In this document: positions 33,500-42,439 of the stretch, piece after piece
How positions within the stretch are numbered: position 1 is the stretch's first letter
How the letters are laid out: each line of letters opens with the position of its first letter
From: Petrimonas sulfuriphila
GTDB taxonomy: Bacteria > Bacteroidota > Bacteroidia > Bacteroidales > Dysgonomonadaceae
Assembly (NCBI RefSeq): GCF_051201015.1
Contig: NZ_JBPEHI010000004.1
Strand: one strand, 5' to 3'
DNA length: 64,000 bases
The notes under the pieces: generated by a model
The model's input: only the letters and a program-made list of their open reading frames with translations
The model's database searches: none
What the model was told of the DNA's origin: nothing
Program-made: the position numbers and the translations under genes

Positions 33500-34519
33500 T
33501 TATTCAACGATGGTTACCCACCCGTGCGTATCCGGCTCGTCACCGTACTGGATAGCGCGAAGTTTCTTATATAGTTTTTCCGAGATCGGGCCGGCCTTCC
33601 CGTCTTTGCAGAATGCATAGGTTTTATTTTCCACCAGGTCGTCGATGCGCAGGATAGGGCTGATTACTGCGGCCGTTCCGCACGCTCCGGCTTCTTCAAA
33701 GGTGGCCAGTTCTTCTTCGGGAACACGGCGGCGTTCCACTTTCATTCCCATATCTTCTGCCAGTTGCATCAGGCTTTTGTTGGTGATGGAAGGCAAGATG
33801 GATGTTGATTCGGGCGTGATATAGGTGTTGTTTTTGATGCCGAAAAAGTTGGCAGGCCCGCATTCATCCAGGTATTTTTTCTCTTTGGCATCCAGGTAAA
33901 GAACCGCAGAATAACCCATTTTGTGGGCTTTTTCACCTGCTGTGAGGCTTGCAGCATAGTTGCCGCCCACTTTAAAGGTCCCGGTTCCGAGTGGCGCAGC
34001 ACGGTCGTATTCGCGCAAGATCACCATGGGTGTAGGCTTGAATCCTTCTTTAAAATAGGGGCCTACGGGGGTTACAAAGATCAGAAAAGTGTATTCAGAT
34101 GCCGGTTTTACTCCCACCTGTGCACTGGTTCCAATCAGGAGCGGGCGGATATATAATGATGCGCCGCTTTCGTAAGGCGGCACAAACCGTTCGTTTTTCT
34201 TCACGGCCAATAAAACCATCTCTTCGAATAGTTCCACAGGAAGCTCTGCCATCATGATCCCGTGGCACGATGATTGCAGACGTAACGCATTCTCACGCAT
34301 ACGGAAAATCCGGATTTTTCCGTCTTTTCCTTTAAAGGCTTTTAGTCCTTCAAATGCTTCCTGCCCGTAATGCAGACAAGTGGCAGCCATGTGGATGTTT
34401 AAAAACTCGGAGGTATCGACTTGTGGTTCACTCCATTTTCCGTCCTTGAAATAGGTGCGGATATTGAAGTCTGTTTTCATATAGCCGAACGATAAATCGG
34501 CCCAATTGATCGTATCCAT
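33500..34519 (-). CDS. ilvE: Branched-chain amino acid aminotransferase
   Basis: A fold-type IV, PLP-dependent aminotransferase of 339 residues, of the long (eukaryote-like/BCAT2) type. The PLP lysine is K183 in FKVGGNYAAS; substrate-loop signatures YGQEAFEGLKAF (51-62) and CGTAAVISPI are present. It interconverts leucine, isoleucine and valine with their 2-oxo acids. The promoter box TACTTTTG at 34564-34571 is 45 bp upstream. Divergent from dnaG. Confidence 0.95.
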   Translation of the reverse strand: MDTINWADLSFGYMKTDFNIRTYFKDGKWSEPQVDTSEFLNIHMAATCLHYGQEAFEGLKAFKGKDGKIRIFRMRENALRLQSSCHGIMMAELPVELFEEMVLLAVKKNERFVPPYESGASLYIRPLLIGTSAQVGVKPASEYTFLIFVTPVGPYFKEGFKPTPMVILREYDRAAPLGTGTFKVGGNYAASLTAGEKAHKMGYSAVLYLDAKEKKYLDECGPANFFGIKNNTYITPESTSILPSITNKSLMQLAEDMGMKVERRRVPEEELATFEEAGACGTAAVISPILRIDDLVENKTYAFCKDGKAGPISEKLYKKLRAIQYGDEPDTHGWVTIVE

Positions 34520-34563
34520 TTTTGTTGTGTTTAAAATAATAAAGTCAGGTTTTATACCCTATG

Positions 34564-34571
34564 CAAAAGTA
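34564..34571 (-). promoter_or_regulatory. -7 promoter box (TACTTTTG) for ilvE
   Basis: An exact minus-strand TAnnTTTG match in the 112-bp divergent gap between ilvE and dnaG, giving a leader of about 38 nt. Confidence 0.55.
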
Positions 34572-34631
34572 ACATTTATTTTCAAATTATCCCTTATTGA
34601 CGATTAATTTCACTATTTTCGTATTCCCAAA

Positions 34632-36686
34632 ATGATAGATTCGCAAACCATAGAACGGATTCAGGACACGGCTCAGATCGTTGATGTGGTGTCTGATTTT
34701 GTCACGCTTCGCCGGAGGGGTGTTAACTTTGTGGGGCTGTGTCCGTTTCACGACGACCGGACCCCGTCGTTTTATGTGTCGCCCGCCAAAAACATCTGCA
34801 AATGTTTCGCTTGTGGTGAAGGCGGTTCTTCTGTGCATTTTATCATGAAGCACGAGCAGCTTTCCTATTACGAAGCACTGAAATTCCTGGCAAAAAAATA
34901 CAACATTGAAGTTGTTGAAAAAGAGCTGACCAGCGAGGAAAAGCAAGCCCAGAGCGATCGCGACAGCATGTTCATCCTGAATGAGTTCGCGCGTGATTAT
35001 TTTGTGAAAAAGCTTCACGACGACCCGGAGGGGAAAGCCATAGGGTTGAGTTATTTCAAAGAGCGCGGATTTCGGGACGACATAATCAAAAAATTTCAGC
35101 TAGGTTACAGCCTCGAGCAGCGCGATGCGTTTTCCTCGGAAGCGCAAAGGGCCGGTTACAGAAGCGACTATTTGCTAAAAACCGGACTTTCCGCCGGAGG
35201 TGAAAATAACAGCCCGCTGATCGACCGATTCCGGGGAAGGGTCATTTTTCCCGTGCATACGTTATCGGGGAAAGTAGTGGCCTTTGGCGGCCGTATTCTC
35301 AAAAAGGCTGAGAACACAGGAAAGTACGTAAATTCGCCGGAAAGTGAGATCTACTCCAAAAGTAGGGAGCTTTATGGGATCTTTTTCTCTAAAAGTGCCA
35401 TTGTTAAAGCCGATAAGTGTTTTTTGGTTGAAGGTTATACCGATGTGTTGTCGATGCACCAGGCAGGTATCGAGAACGTGGTTGCATCGTCGGGAACAGC
35501 GCTTACGCACGGACAGATACGGATGATTCACCGCTTTTCCGAAAACATCACGGTCCTGTACGACGGCGATGCAGCCGGTATTAAAGCTGCCCTGCGCGGT
35601 ATCGACCTACTGTTGGAAGACGGAATGAACGTAAGGGTAGTGCTGCTGCCCGAAGGTGAAGATCCCGATTCGTTCGCCCGCAAGCAGAGTGCTGAAGAGT
35701 TCAACCGGTTTATCGAAGAGCATGAGCAGGACTTTATCCGCTTTAAAACCCACTTGCTGTTGGATGAGGTTGGGGATGATCCTATCAAAAAGGCCGGGCT
35801 TATCACGAACATCGTCCAGAGTATCGCGCTTATTCCCGACAACATCAAGCGCTCCGTTTACATACAGGATACGGCAACATTACTCAGTACACGTGAAGAT
35901 GTTGTTATTGCTGCCGTCAATAAAATCAGGATAAGGAACTACGAAAAGAAGAAAGAACAGCACGAGAAGGAGGAATCCCGGGAAGCGGCCGTTGGAACGG
36001 CATCCTTACCCGGCGATACTGCAGATAACGGAAGCCGTAAGATCTTAACGGCAAGAAACCCTTACGAGAAACCGGAACGCGAACTGATCCGGTACATCAT
36101 CCGGTACGGGACGCTACCCATTTTTGTGAGGTATGAAAAAGAAAAACAAAAAGTGGAAGACGAAGAGATTGAAGTGGAGGTAACCATCGAGGACGGACCG
36201 TCCGTTATCGAAGTTATCCGGTTCGATCTCATGAGGGATAAATTTATTTTTTCAAGCGAAGCCTTTTTTTCCAACACACTATACCGGGCAATTTTTGACG
36301 AAGCCTGCGGAAAGGTAAGTGACGAGTCGTTCGTTTGTGACAGGTATTTTCTTACCCATCACGATCCCGGAATCAGCAAACTGGCTACCGATCTTATCAG
36401 CGACAAATACCAGTTGAGCAAGATCCACGCAAAATCAATCGGAGAAAGCGAAGATGAGAAAAGCTCACGCCTTCGCGAACGAAATTCACTGGACAAGTTG
36501 GTTATCCGTGCCACCACAGAGCTTAAGAATGCTCACGTGATGCAGCGGATAAACGAAGTGAAAAAAAACATAGAAACTGCAGATGCCCAGCAACAAATGG
36601 AGTTGATGAACGAACTTAGGCAATTGCAGGATTTGAAGAAAGTATTGGCCAAGAATCTGGGAGAAAGGATAATACTGAGGTATTAG
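34632..36686 (+). CDS. dnaG: DNA primase
   Basis: The 684-residue primase has the N-terminal CHC2 zinc-binding domain (C37, H40, C58, C61), a TOPRIM core with the catalytic Glu E267 in VEGYTDVL and DGDAAG downstream, and a C-terminal helicase-interaction region from about 450 that is long and charged. It makes RNA primers at the fork. Followed 27 bp later by an ABC ATPase gene, so possibly one transcript. Confidence 0.96.
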   Translation: MIDSQTIERIQDTAQIVDVVSDFVTLRRRGVNFVGLCPFHDDRTPSFYVSPAKNICKCFACGEGGSSVHFIMKHEQLSYYEALKFLAKKYNIEVVEKELTSEEKQAQSDRDSMFILNEFARDYFVKKLHDDPEGKAIGLSYFKERGFRDDIIKKFQLGYSLEQRDAFSSEAQRAGYRSDYLLKTGLSAGGENNSPLIDRFRGRVIFPVHTLSGKVVAFGGRILKKAENTGKYVNSPESEIYSKSRELYGIFFSKSAIVKADKCFLVEGYTDVLSMHQAGIENVVASSGTALTHGQIRMIHRFSENITVLYDGDAAGIKAALRGIDLLLEDGMNVRVVLLPEGEDPDSFARKQSAEEFNRFIEEHEQDFIRFKTHLLLDEVGDDPIKKAGLITNIVQSIALIPDNIKRSVYIQDTATLLSTREDVVIAAVNKIRIRNYEKKKEQHEKEESREAAVGTASLPGDTADNGSRKILTARNPYEKPERELIRYIIRYGTLPIFVRYEKEKQKVEDEEIEVEVTIEDGPSVIEVIRFDLMRDKFIFSSEAFFSNTLYRAIFDEACGKVSDESFVCDRYFLTHHDPGISKLATDLISDKYQLSKIHAKSIGESEDEKSSRLRERNSLDKLVIRATTELKNAHVMQRINEVKKNIETADAQQQMELMNELRQLQDLKKVLAKNLGERIILRY

Positions 36687-36713
36687 GTATCTACTGAATA
36701 ACAACCGAATATA

Positions 36714-37613
36714 ATGTATTTAGAAACCACCAACGTTGTAAAACAATATGCCAACCATTTGGCGCTGAACAAAGTCAGCATCCGGGTTCCCAAGGGGACA
36801 GTTTTCGGGCTGCTAGGACCGAACGGAGCGGGGAAAACCACCCTTATCCGCATCATCACGCGTATCACTGCACCCGACAGCGGTGAGGTGCTTATCAACG
36901 GACGCCCGTCGAAGAGCGATGACGTCTTCAATATCGGATACCTGCCCGAAGAGCGTGGATTATACAAAAAAATGAAAGTAGGCGAGCAGGCCATGTACCT
37001 GGCTCAACTGCGCGGATTATCGAAAACCGACGCACATCGCGAGCTGATGGTTTGGTTCAGGCGGTTCGATATCGCGAATTGGTACAACCGCAAGGTGGAA
37101 GAATTATCGAAAGGAATGCAGCAGAAAGTGCAGTTTATTTCCACCGTCATCCACAACCCCGACCTGCTGATCTTCGATGAACCGTTCAGCGGCTTCGACC
37201 CGGTAAACGCCGAGATGATAAAAAACGAAATGCTTCGCCTGAAGGCCGAAGGGAAGACCATTATTCTCTCCACGCACAACATGGAGTCGGTGGAAGCGTT
37301 GTGCGACAATATCGCGCTTATTCACCGGTCGCAGGTCGTCTTGCAGGGAAAGGTCTTCGATATCCGGCGGGAACACCGGACCAACATTTTTCGTTTTCGC
37401 CTTCGTGACAGCGACTTCTCGTTTGAACATCCCTCCTTCACGCTGGTCTCAAAAGAGCCCTACCACGAATTTACCGATATCCGGGTCAGGAAACAACCCG
37501 AAGTCGCCACTAATGAACTGGCGAAACTTATTTTCGATAAATTCGATGTTGTGGCATACGACGAGGAAATACCTACGATGAATGATGTTTTCATTGAAAC
37601 CGTATCAAGCTAA
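36714..37613 (+). CDS. ABC transporter ATP-binding protein, NatA-like
   Basis: A 299-residue ATPase: Walker A GPNGAGKTT (35-43), signature LSKGM (about 129), Walker B LLIFDEPFSGFDP (about 150), and a C-terminal DUF4162-type tail. It lacks membrane segments and pairs with the permease gene, which starts 5 bp after its stop. Such pairs (NatAB, ABC-2 type) export ions, lipids or small drugs; the substrate cannot be read from sequence. Confidence 0.93.
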   Translation: MYLETTNVVKQYANHLALNKVSIRVPKGTVFGLLGPNGAGKTTLIRIITRITAPDSGEVLINGRPSKSDDVFNIGYLPEERGLYKKMKVGEQAMYLAQLRGLSKTDAHRELMVWFRRFDIANWYNRKVEELSKGMQQKVQFISTVIHNPDLLIFDEPFSGFDPVNAEMIKNEMLRLKAEGKTIILSTHNMESVEALCDNIALIHRSQVVLQGKVFDIRREHRTNIFRFRLRDSDFSFEHPSFTLVSKEPYHEFTDIRVRKQPEVATNELAKLIFDKFDVVAYDEEIPTMNDVFIETVSS

Positions 37614-37617
37614 AATT

Positions 37618-38928
37618 ATGAATACCTTATCATTAGTTATACAACGCGAATACCTTACCCGGGTAAGGAAAAGATCGTTTATCCTCATGACGCTGCTGAT
37701 GCCGTTGCTGATGGTGGCGCTGTCATTTGTGCCCCTGTGGCTCTCCACCCTGAACGACGGTGTGGTGAAAAACATTGCCGTCATCGACAATACCGGCATC
37801 TATGCGCCGTTATTGAAATCCACCGACCTTTACCGGTTTCAAATCATCAACGATGCGCAGCAAGGCGAGTACCAATCTAAAATAGGAAAAGACCTGTTTG
37901 CCATCCTGCAGATTACCGAAGACTTGAGCAGGAATAGCCAGGCGGTGACCATATTATCTGAAAAGCAGACGCCGCAGGAACTGCGTACGATGGTTGAAAG
38001 TGCACTGAACGAAAAGGTTATGGAACAGCGGCTGGACGATTTGTCTCGGCAGGGCAACGTAAACGCGGAAGCCATCTCGGAGGTCCGTTCCATCATTGAA
38101 GCCGGTTCAGACATTTCCGTGAAAACGATGAAATGGGGAGACGACGGGACAGTGTCGGAATCATCCACCGAGATTGCCACCATTATCGGAATGGTATTTA
38201 CCATTCTTATCTACATGTTTATCCTGATGTACGGAAACATGGTGATGCAGGCTGTTCTGGAAGAGAAGAAAAGTCGTGTGGTGGAGGTGATGGTTTCGTC
38301 GGTGAAGCCTGTCAACCTGTTGGTCGGAAAAATTACCGGGATCGGTTTGGTGGGGATTACCCAGCTCATTATCTGGGGAGTGCTGACCGGGGTGTTGTTT
38401 ACCTCGCTCTCCCTGTTTATTGCTTCACCACAACAAGCCCCGGGGGCCGTGCCGGCCGAGATGAGCAGCTTCGACACGGAGGGAATCATGAAAGCCGTAT
38501 TGAGTGTCAACTGGTTTGAGATTATTGTTTACTTTTTGCTTTTCTTCGTAGGGGGATACATCCTGTATGCTTCCATTTTCGCAATGTTTGCTTCGGCAGT
38601 CGACAGCGAAGAAGATACATCGCAGTTCATGATGCCCGTAACCCTGATCATCATGTTTGCCTTTTTTGCCGGATTTTACAGCGTGGGCAATCCCGACGGG
38701 CCGTTGGCATTCTGGGGTTCCTTGATTCCGTTTACATCACCCATTGTGATGATGGTGCGACTGCCGTTCGGGATTCCGCTGTGGGAGAAACTGCTTTCGC
38801 TGGTGCTGCTTTACGGAACGTTTATCCTTATCTCCTTCTTTGCTGCTAAGATCTACCGAGTGGGTATCCTGATGTACGGCAAGAAACCATCGGTGAAAGA
38901 GATGATAAAGTGGGTGAAGTACAAGTGA
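37618..38928 (+). CDS. ABC-2 type permease, NatB-like
   Basis: From the ATG at 37618 the protein has 436 residues. One N-terminal membrane helix (about 18-40) is followed by a ~150-residue external domain and five to six C-terminal helices (from about 190), the ABC2_membrane_3 layout. An upstream ATG at 37582 overlaps the ATPase gene and adds residues unlike the family. It is the partner of the ATPase gene 5 bp upstream. Confidence 0.92.
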   Translation: MNTLSLVIQREYLTRVRKRSFILMTLLMPLLMVALSFVPLWLSTLNDGVVKNIAVIDNTGIYAPLLKSTDLYRFQIINDAQQGEYQSKIGKDLFAILQITEDLSRNSQAVTILSEKQTPQELRTMVESALNEKVMEQRLDDLSRQGNVNAEAISEVRSIIEAGSDISVKTMKWGDDGTVSESSTEIATIIGMVFTILIYMFILMYGNMVMQAVLEEKKSRVVEVMVSSVKPVNLLVGKITGIGLVGITQLIIWGVLTGVLFTSLSLFIASPQQAPGAVPAEMSSFDTEGIMKAVLSVNWFEIIVYFLLFFVGGYILYASIFAMFASAVDSEEDTSQFMMPVTLIIMFAFFAGFYSVGNPDGPLAFWGSLIPFTSPIVMMVRLPFGIPLWEKLLSLVLLYGTFILISFFAAKIYRVGILMYGKKPSVKEMIKWVKYK

Positions 38929-38944
38929 TTGAAAATACTGAGGC

Positions 38945-41020
38945 ATGAAGCAGAAACTCATTTTTTTCCTTTTGTTTGCCGCAAGCCTGGTGAATGCGCA
39001 ACAAAAACCGTCGCAACAGTGGATCGACCAGAAATTTTCGATGTTTATTCACTTCGGATTGTATTCCGTTTACGGTGGAGTTTACAACGGAGAGCCTGTT
39101 CGGCGCGGCTACAGCGAACAGATCCAGTCGTTTGCCGGGATTTTCAGCGACTGGTACGCGAGTACCGCTCAGGAATTTAACCCGGTAAAATGGGATCCCG
39201 ATGAAATAGTGAAGCTCGCCAAGGATGCCGGAATGCGCTCCATTGTTTTTACATCCAAGCATCACGACGGGTTTTGCATGTACCACTCCGGGCATACCGA
39301 TTTTAATATCGTGGATGCCACGCCTTACAAGCGCGATTTGATGAAAGAGCTGGCAGAAGCCTGCCGCCGCGGAGGAATCGATTTTTCGGTTTATTATTCC
39401 CTTATCGACTGGAACTTTCCGCAAGCTTATCCTATCTCGAGCCACAATGCGGACCCGCTCACGGAAGAACACTACCGGTTCAACCTGAACCAGGTGGAGG
39501 AGATCATGACAAACTACGGCGATATTTCGGAAATCTGGTTCGATATGGGTTCACTCACGCTTTCGCAAAGCCAAGGATTGTACGAGTTGGTCAGCCGCCT
39601 GCAGCCGCAGTGTATGATCAGCGGACGGTTGGGCAACGATTGGGTGGATTTTGCCGTGATGGCCGATAACGAATATCCCGATTATAAGCTCGGCGTGCCG
39701 TGGCAGACCGCCGCCTCCATCTTCCCCGAAACGTGGGGCTACCGCTCGTGGCAGGAGCGGGGAGAGGTTCAGCCGAAAGTGGAAGAGAAGATCGCCAGCC
39801 TGGTAAAGGTGATCAGTCGTGGAGGGAATTACCTGCTCAATATCGGCCCCAGAGGTGACGGATCGGTAGTGGAGTTTGAGCGCGATGTGCTGCTCGGTAT
39901 CGGTAAATGGATAAAAGTGAATGCCGAAGCCATTTACGGTACGAACGCCAACCCGTTCGACCAGCCATTCGCCTGGGGCAGCATAACCACGAAGGGCAAC
40001 GACCTGTTTGCTTTTGTGGAAAATATTCCTGTGTCGTCCAGCATACGTTTGTCGGGCTTTTCCGGAAAGGTGAGCGAGGTACGCCTGCTGGCGTCGGACG
40101 AATCCTGCCGGTTTTCCCAAAAAGGAAACTCGGTTGTGATCAATTTGCCACAAAGGATCTCCGGGGAATTTATCCCTGTTTTAAAGATCCGGTTTGAAAA
40201 CGGATTTAAAGTTGTCCCTTCAACCGTTGTAACCGGTAATGTGCTTTCGCCACAAAACGCCACACCCGTATTCGGCCATTCCAGCTTAAACTATTACGGT
40301 GGATATAAGAGCCTGATCGGGTACGGCTGGAGGGTGTCCTCAGGCAAAAGAGCGGGGAGCCCGGAGCTTGTGTATACGGACAATGAACGGGGGCGTCGTC
40401 TCCATATCGAGATCGACGGAAAGACACAAGCCGTTGTGCTTAACGGCGGCAGCCCCAGGATCGAAAAGCTGAAAAAGAACACGGTGAAGTGGGGCAGTTT
40501 ATACAGAAAACCCGGACGCGGCGTGTTTGGATATGTGGAAGAGGAGGGTATGGCTGTCGTGAATGTCCGTGCGGAGGATTCGGGATGGGAACCCGTCAGT
40601 CATTTCCGGTACGGTGAGCCCTACTCCGAAAAAATTCCGCCGCGTCAAAGCATGTTGTTCCTGCAAGAGATTGAATCAGAAAAAGATCAGTCCATAGCGG
40701 TGGAGGTAGGCAGTGGAAACGGGGTATATATGTTGCTCAACGGAGCATACCTCACTGCCCATTTATCTCCCTGGCGCGTAAAATTCGGTAAGGAGATTGT
40801 CCTTCTTCCCCTCCAGAAAGGCCTGAATCAATTGATTATAAAACACTATAACGGATACGAGAGTGACCTGAGTTACAGTTTGCAACCTCTCGAAGAATGG
40901 TCGATCTACTCCCAACAACTTCCGGTAACACGGATAAATCAATCGGTTTCCATACGTGCTGCGGATGCGGAGTCGAAAGTGGCACCGTTGAGGATGAACA
41001 ATTTAAGGATTATAAAATGA
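38945..41020 (+). CDS. GH29 alpha-L-fucosidase with C-terminal beta domains
   Basis: A signal peptide (1-18, LVNAQQ) leads a GH29 barrel: MFIHFGLYSVYGG (33-45), TSKHHDGFC (103-111), and the nucleophile D200 in EIWFDMG. The acid/base cannot be placed with certainty; an acidic residue in the PETWGYR region (about 264) is a candidate. After residue ~340 come the family's beta-sandwich and further beta domains, making it 691 residues, longer than a plain GH29. It lies 16 bp after the permease and overlaps dusB by 4 bp (ATGA), so it rides in a housekeeping transcript, not in a utilisation locus. Confidence 0.92.
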   Translation: MKQKLIFFLLFAASLVNAQQKPSQQWIDQKFSMFIHFGLYSVYGGVYNGEPVRRGYSEQIQSFAGIFSDWYASTAQEFNPVKWDPDEIVKLAKDAGMRSIVFTSKHHDGFCMYHSGHTDFNIVDATPYKRDLMKELAEACRRGGIDFSVYYSLIDWNFPQAYPISSHNADPLTEEHYRFNLNQVEEIMTNYGDISEIWFDMGSLTLSQSQGLYELVSRLQPQCMISGRLGNDWVDFAVMADNEYPDYKLGVPWQTAASIFPETWGYRSWQERGEVQPKVEEKIASLVKVISRGGNYLLNIGPRGDGSVVEFERDVLLGIGKWIKVNAEAIYGTNANPFDQPFAWGSITTKGNDLFAFVENIPVSSSIRLSGFSGKVSEVRLLASDESCRFSQKGNSVVINLPQRISGEFIPVLKIRFENGFKVVPSTVVTGNVLSPQNATPVFGHSSLNYYGGYKSLIGYGWRVSSGKRAGSPELVYTDNERGRRLHIEIDGKTQAVVLNGGSPRIEKLKKNTVKWGSLYRKPGRGVFGYVEEEGMAVVNVRAEDSGWEPVSHFRYGEPYSEKIPPRQSMLFLQEIESEKDQSIAVEVGSGNGVYMLLNGAYLTAHLSPWRVKFGKEIVLLPLQKGLNQLIIKHYNGYESDLSYSLQPLEEWSIYSQQLPVTRINQSVSIRAADAESKVAPLRMNNLRIIK

Positions 41021-42006
41021 AAATAGGAAACATAGCATTTACATCGCGGTATCCCGTTTTTCTGGCACCGATGGAGGATGTTACCGATATTGGTTTTCGG
41101 TTGCTGTGTAAGCAGTTCGGAGCAGATATGGTATATACCGAGTTTGTGTCGAGCGACGCACTTATCCGCCACGTGAGGAAAACCAAGGAAAAGCTTACGA
41201 TCTGTGAGGAAGAGCGTCCCGTAGCTATACAGATTTACGGAAACGATCCCGATTCGATGGTTGAGGCTGCGAAGATCTGCGAGGAGGCAAACCCAGATGC
41301 CATCGATATCAACTTCGGATGTCCGGCCAAGAAGGTGGCCGGGAGAGGCGCCGGTTCGGGAATGATGAAAACACCCGGTTTGATGCTTGAGATCACAGAA
41401 AAGGTGGTGAAGGCTGTCGGCCTGCCCGTGACTGTGAAGACCCGGTTAGGGTGGGACGAGAACTCCAGAATCATTGTTACGCTGGCAGAGCAGCTGCAGG
41501 ATTGCGGAATTGCCGCACTCACCATTCACGGAAGGACACGCTCTCAAAAATATACCGGAGAGGCCGACTGGACCCTTATCGGCGAGGTTAAAAACAATCC
41601 CCGTATGCACATTCCCATCATAGGAAACGGTGATCTGGTAACGCCGCAGGACTGTAAACGCCGTTTCGACGAAACCGGCGTGGATGCGGTGATGATCGGG
41701 CGGGCGAGTTACGGGCAGCCGTGGATCTTCAGTGATGTAAAGCATTTTCTCGAAACGGGGGAGCTGGCTCCTAAACAATCTTTTTCCTGGTACCTCGATG
41801 TGTTGAAGCAACAGGTAATGCAGAGTGTGCAGCGACTGGATGAGCGGCGTGGTATTCTCCATATCCGCCGCCATCTGGCAGGAACCCCCATCTTTAAGGG
41901 TATCCCCGATTTTAAACCCACCCGCATAGCGCTGCTCCGGGCGAATACCGTGGAGGAGTTGTTTACCGTGATGGATGAAATTCCTGAAAAGTTCGGGATA
42001 CGTTAA
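41017..42006 (+). CDS. dusB: tRNA-dihydrouridine synthase
   Basis: A 329-residue FMN enzyme that reduces uridine in tRNA D loops. The ATG at 41017 overlaps the GH29 stop (ATGA) and opens with the family start FLAPMEDVTDIGFR (15-28). The catalytic Cys is C102 in INFGCPAKKV; FMN-phosphate motifs VKTRLG, IHGRTR and IGNGD follow. The closest type is DusB. Confidence 0.95.
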   Translation: MKIGNIAFTSRYPVFLAPMEDVTDIGFRLLCKQFGADMVYTEFVSSDALIRHVRKTKEKLTICEEERPVAIQIYGNDPDSMVEAAKICEEANPDAIDINFGCPAKKVAGRGAGSGMMKTPGLMLEITEKVVKAVGLPVTVKTRLGWDENSRIIVTLAEQLQDCGIAALTIHGRTRSQKYTGEADWTLIGEVKNNPRMHIPIIGNGDLVTPQDCKRRFDETGVDAVMIGRASYGQPWIFSDVKHFLETGELAPKQSFSWYLDVLKQQVMQSVQRLDERRGILHIRRHLAGTPIFKGIPDFKPTRIALLRANTVEELFTVMDEIPEKFGIR

Positions 42007-42055
42007 ACAAACAGCCTTCGGGATAGTCAGATTAATAACACTAAAAAAAGACGAG

Positions 42056-42421
42056 ATGAAAAAATTGGGATTGTTGCTGACCGCTTTGATTGCAATTGCT
42101 GCCATCGCCCCGGCACAAAAAACGGGAATTATTGCCGACGTGCTGAAAAAGAGCGCCGAAGAGAAAGTGGCCAGGATGCAGGAGATGATCGGTTTTGACG
42201 ATAACAAGGCCAGGCAGCTCAATGAGCTGGAGTTTACGTTTCTGCTCGATGTGCAGAAAGTGGAGAACTGCTGCCTGTGCAACAGGAAAAAACGGATCGA
42301 GAAATTGAAAACAGCACGGGAAGAGGGCTTACAAAAGTTGTTGCCCCGCGATGAGTACATGAAGTACCATTCCATTGAAAACGAGTTGTTGCGCGAGAAC
42401 AACCCGCTCTGGTTGCGGTAA
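42056..42421 (+). CDS. Small secreted Cys-containing protein, unknown function
   Basis: From the ATG at 42056 the 121-residue protein has a signal peptide (1-20, IAPAQK) and is then mainly helical and highly charged, with a central ENCCLCNRKKR (Cys-Cys-x-Cys, about residue 78). Spacing of E and K/R suggests a coiled coil as in Spy/CpxP-like periplasmic chaperones, but I see no LTxxQ motif, and the identity is open. The CCxC could bind metal or form disulfides. It starts 49 bp after dusB on the same strand. Confidence 0.7.
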   Translation: MKKLGLLLTALIAIAAIAPAQKTGIIADVLKKSAEEKVARMQEMIGFDDNKARQLNELEFTFLLDVQKVENCCLCNRKKRIEKLKTAREEGLQKLLPRDEYMKYHSIENELLRENNPLWLR

Positions 42422-42439
42422 AACAGCAGGAAGGAATCC

